Below, one piece after another: positions 15,642-24,130 of a stretch of 64,000 nt of DNA. This stretch comes from SIRX01 sp965214475 (GTDB lineage Bacteria; Actinomycetota; Rubrobacteria; Rubrobacterales; Rubrobacteraceae). The notes under the pieces were generated by a model that was not told the origin of the DNA, did no database searches, and worked only from the letters and a program-made list of their open reading frames with translations. How positions within the stretch are numbered: the first letter of the stretch is position 1; the number at the start of each line of letters is the position of its first letter. The position numbers and the translations under genes are program-made. The stretch spans positions 1,612,001 to 1,676,000 of the forward strand of contig OZ243953.1 in NCBI GenBank assembly GCA_965214475.1, read 5' to 3'.

Positions 15642-15941
15642 CGCGTGAATTCCTTGCAAACGTGTCCGCTAAGGAGCGCGGGCGATCTTCGCCTGGATGT
15701 CGCGGGCATTGCGGTCGAGGGGGATGAAGGGTCCGCGGCAGCGGTAGTTGTCGCCGCTGCTCGGGCCAGCCGCACAGGAACTCTACCTGCTACCAGTCGT
15801 CGGTCGGCTCGGAGCGTTGGCGACGTAGCCTACTCTCCATCCTCCCCCCTCATCCCGCGCCCTTTCTAGTCGCGGATGGGGGAGAATGCCACAAACCGGC
15901 CTCCATGACCAGTTTGAGTCCCGCTATGCGTCCCAAACATT
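15642..15941. other. Gene-free stretch with decayed sequence
   Basis: No intact gene is supported here. It contains one short possible transposase remnant on the minus strand (15751-15810) and ends at the target-site duplication of the MITE-like element. Open frames in it are short, with no family resemblance. Confidence 0.5.
15751..15810 (-). pseudogene. Possible remnant of an HTH transposase/integrase
   Basis: On the minus strand one frame reads EPTDDW, stop, QVEFLCGWPEQRR. A ...DDW-x-x-(6)-WPEQR... start is common in IS481-type helix-turn-helix integrases. The in-frame stop and loss of similarity after WPEQRR mean only a scrap remains. The identification rests on a short match. Confidence 0.25.
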
Positions 15942-16121
15942 GGCTCTGTCGCGTTCGTGGTGAAAGCGGTCCGAAATTGCCCGGGAGGCCTGGATGAGAG
16001 GCCGATTGCAGCACGGTAGCAACAAATTGCCACCGCTTGACGTCCCTCTGAACGCGCTCAAGAGGCTGATTCGGGGGCCGATTTTCGCCGATCACCAAAA
16101 GTACGACAGAGCCCAAACATT
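15934..16121. repeat. 8-bp direct repeats (CAAACATT) flanking the MITE-like element
   Basis: CAAACATT occurs exactly at 15934-15941 and 16114-16121, immediately outside the inverted termini of the 172-bp element. This is what a transposition target-site duplication looks like. Eight bases is the usual duplication for ISL3-family elements. Confidence 0.75.
15942..16113. mobile_element. 172-bp MITE-like element with inverted termini
   Basis: Termini are perfect inverted repeats, GGCTCTGTCG and CGACAGAGCC, with a second matching block TGGTGA at the same distance inside each end. The element is bounded by 8-bp direct repeats. The interior has no transposase gene, so it is a MITE or a deletion derivative mobilised in trans. 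End sequence and duplication size fit ISL3-type elements. It has inserted into the 3' end of the aldo/keto reductase gene and supplies that gene's present stop codon. Confidence 0.72.
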
Positions 16122-17155
16122 ACAACGAGGTTTGCCCTCTTTCTTTTGGGTCGGACTCTTTGGGCACCGTCGATCATACGGTACGGATATACGTCTTCGA
16201 GGGCGCCCGCCTCCGAGAGACACCGGACCTGTTCCTCTGTCAGTTTCCAGCCCGTTGCCCCAAGGTTGTCTTCGAGTTGCTCGACCTTTCGCGCCCCGAG
16301 GATGGGAGCGGTTACTCTCGGCTGACGTAGTAGCCAGTTCAGCGAGATCTGGGGGAAGCTTTTCCCGGTCTCGTCAGAGATTTCCTCCATCACGTCCAGC
16401 GTCCGCCAGTTGCGTTCGACGGCCCGCCGGTGCCAGGCCTCCTCCAACTCATCCGAAGCCCCGGATATACGCGAGTCCTCGGGCGGCTCCTCGCCCCGCC
16501 GGTACTTGCCCGACAGAAACCCACCACCCAAAGGTCCCCACGGCAACACACCGAGGCCCTCTGCCACACACGCCGGCAACAGCTCCCGTTCTATGTTGCG
16601 CTCCACGAGCGAATATTGCGGCTGCAACGTGACGAAACGCTCGAATCCTTCCCGGTCGCTGGTCCACAATGCCTTCATCAGTTGCCAGGCCGTGTAGTTA
16701 GAGCAACCGATGTACCGGACTTTGCCCGCCCGCACGAGATCCGTGAGCGCCGAGAGTGTCTCTTCCAGAGGTGTCGCGGCATCCCAGAGATGCACCTGGT
16801 ACAGGTCCACATAGTCCGTACCTAGGCGTCTCAAAGAATCTTCGCAGCCGGCGATGATGTGCTTGCGGGAGAGGCCGACATCGTTGGGCCCCTCGCCCAT
16901 CGGCATCCTCACCTTGGTGGCGAGCACCACGTCTTCCCGGTTTATTCCGGCGCTTTCGAGGGCGTTGCCCGTGATCTCCTCCGATAGCCCCGCCTCGTAC
17001 ACGTCGGCGGTATCCACGAAATTACCACCGGCCTCGAAGAAGTGTTCGAGTATCTCCTTCGAGCCTTCCTCGTCTAGTTCGCGCCCGAAGGTCATCGTTC
17101 CCAAACACAGTTCAGATACCATCGTCCCCGTACCGCCGAGCTTCCTGTACTGCAT
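16058..17155 (-). CDS. Aldo/keto reductase, 3' end altered by MITE insertion
   Basis: A 365-residue NADP(H)-dependent aldo/keto reductase (YajO/general stress 69-like). Catalytic features are FVDTADVYEAGLSEE (Asp, Tyr), LATKVRMP (Lys), DLYQVHLWD (His), IGCSNYTAWQ, LQPQYSLVERN and the cofactor segment APILGARKVEQLEDNL. Normal family members end shortly after VYPYR. Here the frame runs on for about 35 residues through KRKRANLVVMFG and then into the MITE, which provides the stop. The catalytic core is complete, so activity may persist. Start is ATG 17155 with AGGGAA upstream. Confidence 0.85.
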   Translation of the reverse strand: MQYRKLGGTGTMVSELCLGTMTFGRELDEEGSKEILEHFFEAGGNFVDTADVYEAGLSEEITGNALESAGINREDVVLATKVRMPMGEGPNDVGLSRKHIIAGCEDSLRRLGTDYVDLYQVHLWDAATPLEETLSALTDLVRAGKVRYIGCSNYTAWQLMKALWTSDREGFERFVTLQPQYSLVERNIERELLPACVAEGLGVLPWGPLGGGFLSGKYRRGEEPPEDSRISGASDELEEAWHRRAVERNWRTLDVMEEISDETGKSFPQISLNWLLRQPRVTAPILGARKVEQLEDNLGATGWKLTEEQVRCLSEAGALEDVYPYRMIDGAQRVRPKRKRANLVVMFGLCRTFGDRRKSAPESAS

Positions 17156-17242
17156 CAAATTCCCTAGTTCTGTGTCATCTCGATCTCTTTACCTCTGTCC
17201 ATGTAAACTATCCTAACGTAAGCGGATAGGGAGAGTTACAGG

Positions 17243-18451
17243 ATGACTATTACACCGGATAACACGCGGCGCGATACACAGCCGACCGATTTCGTAAAAG
17301 CGGACCGTCTTCTCTCGGATGAGGAACGCGAGGTCCGGGACCGAGTACGGGAATTTGTTGACCGGGAGGTGATCCCCACCGCCGCCGAATACTGGGATAA
17401 GGCCGAGTTCCCGTTCGAGCTGCTGCCGGGACTCGGAGAGCTCGGCATCATGGGCGGAACCTTCTCCGAAGAGTATGGCTGCGCAGGCTGGAACAACGTG
17501 ACCTACGGCCTGGCGATAGCTGAGTTGGCCCGCGGATCGGGTAGTTTGGCGACCTTTCTGCACGTTCAGAGCGGACTCGCCATGACTGCCATCCACGAGT
17601 TGGGCTCCGAAGAACAGAAACAGCAGTGGCTGCCCCCGATGGCCCGCTGCGAGAAGATCGGCTGCTTCGGCCTTACCGAGCCAGGCGCCGGCTCCGACCC
17701 GGGCTCCATGCAAACCACCGCTATAAAGCAGGGTGGCGACTATGTCCTAAACGGTGAGAAGAAGTGGATCGGCAACGCGTCGTTCTCTGACGTCGCCGTG
17801 GTCTGGGCCAAAACCGAGGACGGTAAGGTAACCGGCTTTCTCGTGGAAGGCGACACCCCCGGCTACAGTCCGGAGGTCATCCCCCGCAAAGGCTCCCAAC
17901 GCGCCGCCCTGCAAACTCACATAAAGCTTGAAGACTGCCACGTTCCGGAGGAAAACTGGTTGCCGGAGGCTAATGGCCTGGGCTCGACGTTCTCCATCCT
18001 CACCCATTCCCGCTACGGCGTCGGGTGGGATGGGCTTGGTCAAGCTATGGACTGCTACGAAACAGCGCTCGCCTACACTAAAGAGCGTGAACAGTTCGGG
18101 CAACCGCTGGCCTCATTCCAGCTTGTGCAGCAGAAGCTGGTCGGGATGATGAACGAAGTCTCACTTTGCAAACTGCTTTCTATCCACGTGGGACGTATCA
18201 AAGACGAGGGCTCTATAGACCCGGCGATGGTCTCGATGTTCAAGATGAACAATGTAGACAAAGCCCGTCAGGTCTGCGCCCAGGCCCGCGACACGTTGGG
18301 GGGCAACGGCATCCTACTCGACTACCGCATCATGGAGCACATGGCCGACATCGAGGGTGTCTATTCCTACGAAGGCACGAACGACGTAAACACCCTGATC
18401 GTAGGCCAGGCCATAACCGGCCATAAAGCCTTCGCCCCTGGCAGCGGATAA
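17243..18451 (+). CDS. Acyl-CoA dehydrogenase (glutaryl-CoA dehydrogenase-like)
   Basis: A 402-residue FAD-dependent acyl-CoA dehydrogenase. It has the domain order of the family: N-terminal helices, the beta domain with CFGLTEPGAGSDPGSMQTTA and GEKKWIGNASFSDV, and the C-terminal helices with YTKEREQFGQPLASFQLVQQ. The late YEGTNDVNTLIVGQAITGHK carries the catalytic-type Glu and is most like glutaryl-CoA dehydrogenases. The substrate remains to be shown. A following gene with its own strong ribosome site is frameshifted. Confidence 0.87.
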   Translation: MTITPDNTRRDTQPTDFVKADRLLSDEEREVRDRVREFVDREVIPTAAEYWDKAEFPFELLPGLGELGIMGGTFSEEYGCAGWNNVTYGLAIAELARGSGSLATFLHVQSGLAMTAIHELGSEEQKQQWLPPMARCEKIGCFGLTEPGAGSDPGSMQTTAIKQGGDYVLNGEKKWIGNASFSDVAVVWAKTEDGKVTGFLVEGDTPGYSPEVIPRKGSQRAALQTHIKLEDCHVPEENWLPEANGLGSTFSILTHSRYGVGWDGLGQAMDCYETALAYTKEREQFGQPLASFQLVQQKLVGMMNEVSLCKLLSIHVGRIKDEGSIDPAMVSMFKMNNVDKARQVCAQARDTLGGNGILLDYRIMEHMADIEGVYSYEGTNDVNTLIVGQAITGHKAFAPGSG

Positions 18452-18470
18452 GGGTTCGGACGGAGGAAGA

Positions 18471-18907
18471 ATGCCTGAAACACAAAACGAAACCCGCCAA
18501 GCAGAAGTTCGTATTCCCGGTGAAGAAGCCGAACGTATAGCAAGCCTGCTGCGTTACGCCATCAGCCTCAACACGACCGCTGGCCTCGTCTCCCCCAACG
18601 AGCGTAGTCTGGCCACGTCCACTTACAAAGCCGTTGAGCTCGCCGCCCTCGCGTCCTGGAAGGCAAACCTTTCGACGAAGCCGTAGGGCAAGCAAATAGC
18701 ACCTGGACCGGCTCCCTGGAAGAGGATCACCGGCGCGCTATGAATTTGCTGGAGCAAAACCGCGAGTTCTTGCGGCAATCCATGACCGGACAAATGACCC
18801 CGGAGCAACTTACGGAATTTCTGGAAGTCACCCAGGATCAATTCCTGGAGCTAACCCGTTCCAGCGTAAAACGCCTTGCTGAAAAGCAAAACCCAACGCC
18901 CAGCTAG
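18471..18907 (+). pseudogene. Hypothetical helical protein split by a frameshift
   Basis: ATG 18471 has a good site (GGAGGAAG) and encodes MPETQNETRQAEVRIPGEEA... to AVELAALAS, then stops at 18686. From 18656 the -1 frame continues LEGKPFDEAVGQANSTWTGS, then helices with MTPEQLTEFLEVTQDQFLEL and ends at TAG 18907. The two halves together would make an about 145-residue, helix-rich soluble protein. Either the gene is broken, the read has a one-base error, or programmed frameshifting occurs. I do not recognise the family; a phasin-like role would be speculation. Confidence 0.55.
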
Positions 18908-19042
18908 AGTTCGGCCTCGCCCCCGAACCCCGACGCTGGTGAGGCAGTCCACAAGTCCCGCTTGCCAACGCGTCCCCAGAGGGTAAAATTCTTCTATGTG
19001 CATTTTGCACTCACATACAAAACACCTGTCTGCGGAATTGTA

Positions 19043-19570
19043 GTGGATCAAGATGGACTTCAGGCTCTAGCTCTGCGTGACGGAACCTGCGTGACGGTAC
19101 GGGAAGTCAGGCCCGAGGATGCTCCTGCGCTGCGGAGATTGGTGGGTCGTCTCAGCGAACAGACCATACGTCTGCGCTACTTCGGGTCTATGGCAGAGCT
19201 GTCTGAAGAGAAAGCCCGGCACTTCGCCGAGGTTGATGGGCGGGACCGGTTTGCGTTGGTCGCGCTAGATCCGGAGAACAGGGAAGAGATCCTAGCCGTG
19301 GTGCGTTACGACCGGGAGTCGGACACGGACAGGGCCGAATATGCAGCGCTCGTCGAGGATCGGATGCAAGGACGGGGTCTTGGCATCGGTTTGACACGGT
19401 CCTTGATCGAAGCCGCCCGTGAACGTGGCATCGGACACCTCTACGCCCTCGTACTACCGGAAAATCGCGGCATGTTGAGCCTCTTGCGAATCCTAAACCT
19501 ACCTGAAAACGTGCGGTGGGAGGACGGACTGGAGCACGTAGACATCAGCCTCAAAGCCGAAGCGGCATAG
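19043..19570 (+). CDS. GNAT family N-acetyltransferase
   Basis: A GNAT-fold acetyltransferase of about 175 residues. The core is VTVREVRPEDAPALRRLVGR, SEQTIRLRYFGSM, then the acetyl-CoA loop VEDRMQGRGLGIGLTRSLIE (R/Q-x-x-G-x-G/A) and GHLYALVLPENRGMLSLLRIL. Similar domains stand at the C terminus of acyl-CoA synthetase-type protein lysine acetyltransferases. The start is unsure: GTG 19043 is used here, with an in-frame TTG at 18962 as alternative. A TAAAATT at about 18984 could be the -10. Confidence 0.75.
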   Translation: MDQDGLQALALRDGTCVTVREVRPEDAPALRRLVGRLSEQTIRLRYFGSMAELSEEKARHFAEVDGRDRFALVALDPENREEILAVVRYDRESDTDRAEYAALVEDRMQGRGLGIGLTRSLIEAARERGIGHLYALVLPENRGMLSLLRILNLPENVRWEDGLEHVDISLKAEAA

Positions 19571-19604
19571 AAAAACGCGGCGGCCGGGATACCCGACCAC
19601 CGCG
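19571..19604 (-). terminator. Rho-independent terminator of phaA
   Basis: On the minus strand a 13-bp stem with two G-U pairs and a TAT loop (CGCGGTGGTCGGG pairing with CCCGGCCGCCGCG) is followed by five T. It lies 20 bases past the phaA stop. Confidence 0.7.
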
Positions 19605-19624
19605 CACCTTGCTTTAGGGCTTCT

Positions 19625-20851
19625 CTAGGAAGCGTCCGGGTTCTGGAAGATAGCGGCGATGCCCATGCCGCCACCGACACACAGCGTCACCAGGGCGTAC
19701 TTGCCGCCGGTGCGCTTGAGCTCGTGCAGGGCCTTAACCGTGAGAATGGCTCCGGTGGCCCCGATCGGGTGCCCGAGGGCGACCGCGCCACCAAGTGGGT
19801 TCATCTTCTCCTCGGGCACTTCGAGCTCCCGCTCGACGGTGACGGCTACGGTGGAAAAAGCCTCGTTCGCCTCTACCACGTCTATCTCGTCTATGGAGAC
19901 CCCAGCCTTCTTGAGGGCCTGCTGGGAGGACGGGATCATGCCGGTCCCCATCATGGAGGGCTCAACCCCCGAGACCGCCGCCGAGACCAGAATGCCATCT
20001 ATCGGCATACCTAGCTCCTGCGCCTTGCTCTGGTTGGTAACCAGCATCAGGGCCGCACCGTCGTTAACACCGCTGGAGTTACCCGCGGTCGTGGTCGCGT
20101 CATCGTCCTTCTTAAAGGCTGGCCTCAGCTTGCCGAAGGTATCCATATCCGCGTTCGGGCGGACGTGCTCGTCCTTCGTGAACTGGACAGTCTCTTTCTT
20201 CTGCTTGACGTCTACGGGGACGATCTGGTCGTCGAAGTATCCTTCGTCTATAGCCTTGGCCGCCCGCTGGTGGCTCCGCACGGCGTAGGCGTCCGCGTCC
20301 TCACGGCTCACTCCGTACTTGTCGGCCACGTTCTCGGCGGTGGTTCCCATGTGGTAATCCTCAAAGACGTCCCACAGGCCATCGTAGACCATGTGGTCCA
20401 GAATCTTGCCATCCGGCATCCCCATCCGGTAGCCGTAGCGGCCTTTGGGAAGCAGGAACGGCGCCTGATCCATATTCTCTATGCCACCTGCCAGGATCAC
20501 ATCCGCATCCCCGAGCGCGACCTCCTGCGCCGCGGAGACTATCGCCTGCAAGCCCGAGGCACACATCCGGTTCAGGGTCATAGCCGGCGCCCCGACCGGC
20601 AGACCGCTGTTCATCCCGACCTGGCGGCCCGGGTTCATCCCCTGGCCGGCCATCAAGATGTTGCCCAAGATCGCCTGATCCACCTGCTCACCCTCTACGC
20701 CGGCCCGCGAGAGAACCTCCTTACCGACGGTGCCTCCCAGTTCTACAGCTGGCGTATCCTTGAGCGCACCCCCGAAGGTACCGATCGCCGTCCTGAGCGG
20801 CGCCGAGATTACTATCTCGCCACCATTTCCGTTGCCGTTGCCGAAGCTCAT
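19625..20851 (-). CDS. phaA: Acetyl-CoA C-acetyltransferase (beta-ketothiolase)
   Basis: A 408-residue biosynthetic-type thiolase. It condenses two acetyl-CoA to acetoacetyl-CoA, the first step of PHB synthesis. The acyl-accepting Cys97 is in LNRMCASGLQA; GHPIGATGA carries the His and LCVGGGMG the second Cys near the C terminus; NEAFS is also present. AGGAGG precedes ATG 20851. It shares a minus-strand block with the phasin-like gene and phaQ, and ends at an intrinsic terminator. Beta-oxidation use is possible, but the neighbours favour storage. Confidence 0.9.
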   Translation of the reverse strand: MSFGNGNGNGGEIVISAPLRTAIGTFGGALKDTPAVELGGTVGKEVLSRAGVEGEQVDQAILGNILMAGQGMNPGRQVGMNSGLPVGAPAMTLNRMCASGLQAIVSAAQEVALGDADVILAGGIENMDQAPFLLPKGRYGYRMGMPDGKILDHMVYDGLWDVFEDYHMGTTAENVADKYGVSREDADAYAVRSHQRAAKAIDEGYFDDQIVPVDVKQKKETVQFTKDEHVRPNADMDTFGKLRPAFKKDDDATTTAGNSSGVNDGAALMLVTNQSKAQELGMPIDGILVSAAVSGVEPSMMGTGMIPSSQQALKKAGVSIDEIDVVEANEAFSTVAVTVERELEVPEEKMNPLGGAVALGHPIGATGAILTVKALHELKRTGGKYALVTLCVGGGMGIAAIFQNPDAS

Positions 20852-20971
20852 ACTCCTCCTATCATTGTGTTGCCACGTCTCTTGCGTAGAATACCCAAAA
20901 AACAGGGGGCCGAAGCATTCGCACCAGCCCTTTTATAAACTCTTCTAAATACTTAACCTGCCCTTAGAGGT

Positions 20972-21307
20972 CTACCTATTACCCCTGGCACGCTCCATAT
21001 TCACCTGGTAGTAAGCAAGCATAGAATTCATGAACTCTTTGTACGAGTTCATAGACTCCTCGGAGAGTTGTTGGAACGCCTCCTGCTGCTTGCGAGACTG
21101 CTCCATCAGCTCTTGGGACATCTGCTGCCCGCTCTGCGCCTGGGCTTCGAGCTCGCTGACCACGGACTCGAAGAAACTTTGCGTCAGCATCCGGCTCCGT
21201 TCCTGGGCCTCCATAGACCTGCCGCTGACCGTGTCATACGATTCCCTGACCGCCTCGGCGAACTTTTGGGCCGCCTCATTCACCCGTTTTGCCTGCTGGT
21301 TATCCAC
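20972..21307 (-). CDS. Phasin-like PHA granule protein candidate
   Basis: A 111-residue, Gln/Glu/Met-rich, wholly helical protein with heptad-like spacing (FAEAVRESYDTVSGRSMEAQ, SFFESVVSELEAQAQSGQQM, MEQSRKQQEAFQQL) and no Cys or signal peptide. Size, composition and position between phaQ and phaA fit a phasin, which coats PHA granules and is typically the target of PhaQ/PhaR-type repressors. GTG 21307 has AAAGGAG six bases upstream; the ATG at 21313 abuts that site. Confidence 0.65.
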   Translation of the reverse strand: MDNQQAKRVNEAAQKFAEAVRESYDTVSGRSMEAQERSRMLTQSFFESVVSELEAQAQSGQQMSQELMEQSRKQQEAFQQLSEESMNSYKEFMNSMLAYYQVNMERARGNR

Positions 21308-21489
21308 AGACATCTCCTTTCCCCGACTACTTTCAGTCTAAAGAATAACACAGCGCGGACAACGAATCTCCCGCGTGAGAGGCACTTCTGGGGTCCGGTA
21401 TTCGACGAATAAACTCAGCCGAGTAAAAGCTACCAGGAGATAATTTTATAGTAGACGGAGGGCGTGTTTCGCCGAGTCAACCGGCGACG

Positions 21490-21930
21490 CTACTTCTTCT
21501 GCTCTTCTTCGTCTTCTTTAGATTCTCTCCCAGAGACCGGACGTCCGGTGTAGAGGCTGAAGAAAGTGTCCATGGTCTTCTGATACTGCTGGAGGGAGTT
21601 GGCCCAGAAGTCCAGGTAAGTCCTGCCAGAATCCGTAATAGAGTACATCCGGCGCGCCGGACCACCCCTTGACGTCTCCCAGCTGGACTCTACAACCCCG
21701 TCTTTCTCCATCTGGCGCAGCGTACGATAGAGCGTCCCAGGGTTCATAGCACCGAATCCAAACTTCGATGCCCGTTCCATAAGCTCGTAACCGTACGAGT
21801 TCCAATCCCGCAGAGACAGCAGTATTACCGGCACCAGCCAGTTCCGCGGACGCGCCTCGGAGCCTTTAACTTTGCCACCCTGGCTCTTGGCGGGTTGCTT
21901 CTCTTCGTCTTTTCTTTTCTCTTCAGACAT
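21490..21930 (-). CDS. phaQ: PadR-type poly-beta-hydroxybutyrate-responsive repressor
   Basis: A 146-residue PadR winged-helix regulator matching the PhaQ family of Bacillus megaterium, which represses PHA genes and is released by PHB. Shown by NWLVPVILLSLRDWNSYGYE, FGFGAMNPGTLYRTLRQMEK, DGVVESSWETSRGGPARRMY, SITDSGRTYLDFWANSLQQY and MDTFFSLYTGRP. Both ends are Lys/Glu-rich. ATG 21930 is preferred (GGAAGAG upstream) over ATG 21945. The gene's own promoter carries a palindrome on its -10, implying autoregulation. Confidence 0.85.
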   Translation of the reverse strand: MSEEKRKDEEKQPAKSQGGKVKGSEARPRNWLVPVILLSLRDWNSYGYELMERASKFGFGAMNPGTLYRTLRQMEKDGVVESSWETSRGGPARRMYSITDSGRTYLDFWANSLQQYQKTMDTFFSLYTGRPVSGRESKEDEEEQKK

Positions 21931-21949
21931 GATTATCTCTTCCATAGTA

Positions 21950-21968
21950 TATGTGAATTCTACACATA
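21950..21968. promoter_or_regulatory. Palindromic PhaQ operator on the phaQ promoter
   Basis: TATGTG and CACATA arms flank AATTCTA. Arms and 7-base spacer match the palindrome upstream of phaE-phaC (9206-9224). The site covers the phaQ -10 hexamer. PadR-family repressors bind such AT-rich dyads. Confidence 0.55.
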
Positions 21969-21986
21969 CGTGTACTGTTCTGTCAA
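21957..21986 (-). promoter_or_regulatory. phaQ promoter
   Basis: On the minus strand a perfect TTGACA (21986-21981) is followed after 18 bases by TAGAAT (21962-21957), 27 bases before ATG 21930. The -10 sits inside the palindromic operator. Confidence 0.7.
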
Positions 21987-22193
21987 ACTTAGTCGCTCGT
22001 ACTCTTGCATTATTGTAACTTTCTTCTCCTCATATTGTAACACTTTGCGCTTCGGGGCGATGAAAGTTTTCTTGCTAGAGATCTTTGCGTGGCGTATATA
22101 TGGCTTGGGCACGTAGTTTGAACGGGGTGTTGGCTATGGGTAGACTGGGAATGTAGTCAGAAGTCAGGGAAGTCAAAGGGAAGGGAGTTGTTT

Positions 22194-22943
22194 GTGGCTA
22201 ATTTAGAAGGTGCGGTAGCGGTCGTCACCGGCGCGAGTCGGGGGTTGGGGCGTGCGATCGCCGACGAGCTCGGGCACGGGGGGGCGAAGGTAGTAGTCAA
22301 TTACTCCCGGAGCCAGGAGCCGGCGGACGAACTCGTAGAGCATCTCAAGGAGAGCGGGACGGATGCGATTGCGGTGCAGGCAGACGTCTCGGACGCGGAG
22401 CAAGCAGAGAAGCTCATCAACGAAGCCGTGGAGAACTTCGGCCAGATAGATATTCTAGTAAACAATGCCGGCATGAACCGGGACAAGACGCTAAAGAAGA
22501 TGGAGGTCGAAGACTGGAACCAAGTCATCCAGGTAGACCTGAACAGCGCTTTCTACACCGTTCACGCGGCGCTTCCCCACATGATGGAGCAGGAGAGCGG
22601 CCGGATCATCAACATGAGCTCTTTCGTGGGCGAGGCGGGCAACGTCGGGCAGGCCAACTACGCCGCCGCAAAGGCCGGCCTGTTGGGATTCACCAAGACC
22701 GCCGCCCAGGAGTTGGCCCGTTACGGTATTACGGTCAACGCCATCTGCCCCGGCTTTATAGAGACGGATATGGTTGCAGACATACCGGAAGAGGCCCAGG
22801 AAAAACTCCTCAAAACCGTCCCACTCGGCCGCTTCGGTCAGCCCGAGGAGATCGCCCGCGCCGTCCGCTACTTGGTCGTCGACGGCGACTACATAACCGG
22901 CCAATCTCTGGATATAAACGGCGGAGTCTACATAAGAACCTGA
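22194..22943 (+). CDS. phaB: Acetoacetyl-CoA reductase-like SDR (PhaB/FabG)
   Basis: A 249-residue short-chain dehydrogenase. NADP-binding TGASRGLG is near residue 13; NNAG, Ser of MSSFVGEAG, and YAAAK give the catalytic Asn-Ser-Tyr-Lys set. The C-terminal GRFGQPEEIARAVRYLV and ITGQSLDINGG are FabG/PhaB-like. It likely reduces acetoacetyl-CoA to (R)-3-hydroxybutyryl-CoA for PhaEC, given phaQ, phasin and phaA immediately upstream. GTG 22194 is chosen from GGGAG six bases earlier. A FabG role in fatty acid synthesis cannot be excluded. Confidence 0.8.
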   Translation: MANLEGAVAVVTGASRGLGRAIADELGHGGAKVVVNYSRSQEPADELVEHLKESGTDAIAVQADVSDAEQAEKLINEAVENFGQIDILVNNAGMNRDKTLKKMEVEDWNQVIQVDLNSAFYTVHAALPHMMEQESGRIINMSSFVGEAGNVGQANYAAAKAGLLGFTKTAAQELARYGITVNAICPGFIETDMVADIPEEAQEKLLKTVPLGRFGQPEEIARAVRYLVVDGDYITGQSLDINGGVYIRT

Positions 22944-22970
22944 ACCAAACGTCCGCACGAATCAACGTTC

Positions 22971-23005
22971 AGACTCCTTTCCGATCTGCGGAAAGGAGTC
23001 TTTTC
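22971..23005 (+). terminator. Rho-independent terminator after phaB
   Basis: A perfect 13-bp stem, AGACTCCTTTCCG pairing with CGGAAAGGAGTCT around ATCTG, followed by TTT. Confidence 0.9.
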
Positions 23006-23226
23006 ATTGCCCTCACCATACCCGTGTGATCCGATGCACGACCTCAGGCTGCAACGCTCAGCTATAATTTCGTCGTTAGGTTTTTGGACTAGTGCACATA
23101 CTCTTATATTGCACTTATACGCACTAGACATATATGTTCTAATCGTATACAATTAGTGGCTCATCAACATTTGGTAATCCGCAACAGTATCGGGTTACTG
23201 AAGCGTGCATAGAAAGGTGTGTAGAC

Positions 23227-23997
23227 GTGGGCAGACTTAGCGGACGGACGGCGGTAGTAACGGGTGCGGCCCGGGGTATTGGGGCTGCTGAGGCGATCCG
23301 TCTGGCAAAGGACGGCGCAAAGGTGGCGGTCCTGGATCTTTCGGCGGAGGCTTGTCAGGAGACGGTCGAAGGTATAGAGAAGGTCGGCTCCGAGGCGATT
23401 GCCATCGCGTGTGACGTGTCCAGTTCTCAGCAGGTTACGGCAGCTTTCGAGGAGGTCGCGAACCGCTTCGGAACTGTAGACATACTCATAAACAACGCCG
23501 GCTTGTTGAGGGACAATCTCTCGTTCAAGATGAGCGAGGACGACTGGGACAAGGTGCTCGACGTCCATCTAAAAGGCAGCTTCTTGTGCTCCCAGGCGGC
23601 CCAGAAGTACATGGTAAATCAGGAGTACGGCAAGATCGTGATGACCTCCTCCATCGTAGCTTTGGGGAACAAGGGGCAGGTCAACTACTCAGCGGCAAAG
23701 GCCGGTCTCCAGGCGATGGCCCGAACGATGGCGCTGGAGCTCGGACGTTTCAACGTCAACGTCAACGCGGTGGCGCCCGGTTGGATCGAGACGGAGATGA
23801 CCAAGGAAGCCGCCGAGCGCGTCGGCATGACGATGGAGGACATGAAAGAGCGTTTCGCCTCCAATATCCCCTTGAAGCGTTTCGGCAAGGTCGAGGATAT
23901 TGCCAATGTAGTCGCCTTCCTCGTCTCCGACGAAGCATCGTACATCAGTGGTGAGACGATCTACGTCTCCGGTGGTCCTTCTAGCTCGGTGATTTAG
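23227..23997 (+). CDS. FabG-like short-chain dehydrogenase/reductase
   Basis: A 256-residue classical SDR: TGAARGIG cofactor loop near residue 12, NNAG, TSSIVALG catalytic Ser, YSAAK catalytic Tyr-Lys, and VNAVAPGWIETEM. The C terminus has FGKVEDIANVVAFLVSDEAS. It is monocistronic, placed between two terminators, with an AT-rich upstream region. It may be a second acetoacetyl-CoA reductase or a 3-oxoacyl reductase. Start GTG with AAAGGTG upstream. Confidence 0.85.
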   Translation: MGRLSGRTAVVTGAARGIGAAEAIRLAKDGAKVAVLDLSAEACQETVEGIEKVGSEAIAIACDVSSSQQVTAAFEEVANRFGTVDILINNAGLLRDNLSFKMSEDDWDKVLDVHLKGSFLCSQAAQKYMVNQEYGKIVMTSSIVALGNKGQVNYSAAKAGLQAMARTMALELGRFNVNVNAVAPGWIETEMTKEAAERVGMTMEDMKERFASNIPLKRFGKVEDIANVVAFLVSDEASYISGETIYVSGGPSSSVI

Positions 23998-24038
23998 AGC
24001 TTCTCAGCAATTCGGCGTTTCAGATTGTCAGGTTTTTA

Positions 24039-24065
24039 GGCGGGGAGTATTCCCCGCCTTTTGTT
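24039..24065 (+). terminator. Rho-independent terminator after the SDR gene
   Basis: GGCGGGGA and TCCCCGCC form an 8-bp stem around GTAT, followed by TTTTGTTTG. Confidence 0.9.
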
Positions 24066-24130
24066 TGTGTGGTCGGGCGCTTTTACGGTAGAGTACCGAG
24101 CCTGCGAAATGGAAAAGCTTTCCAAGGACC

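Noticed and set aside
23080..23160. AT-rich region with ACATATATGT considered as a PhaQ site
   Set aside because: Arms resemble the operator, but the 7-base spacer is missing, so the consensus is not met.
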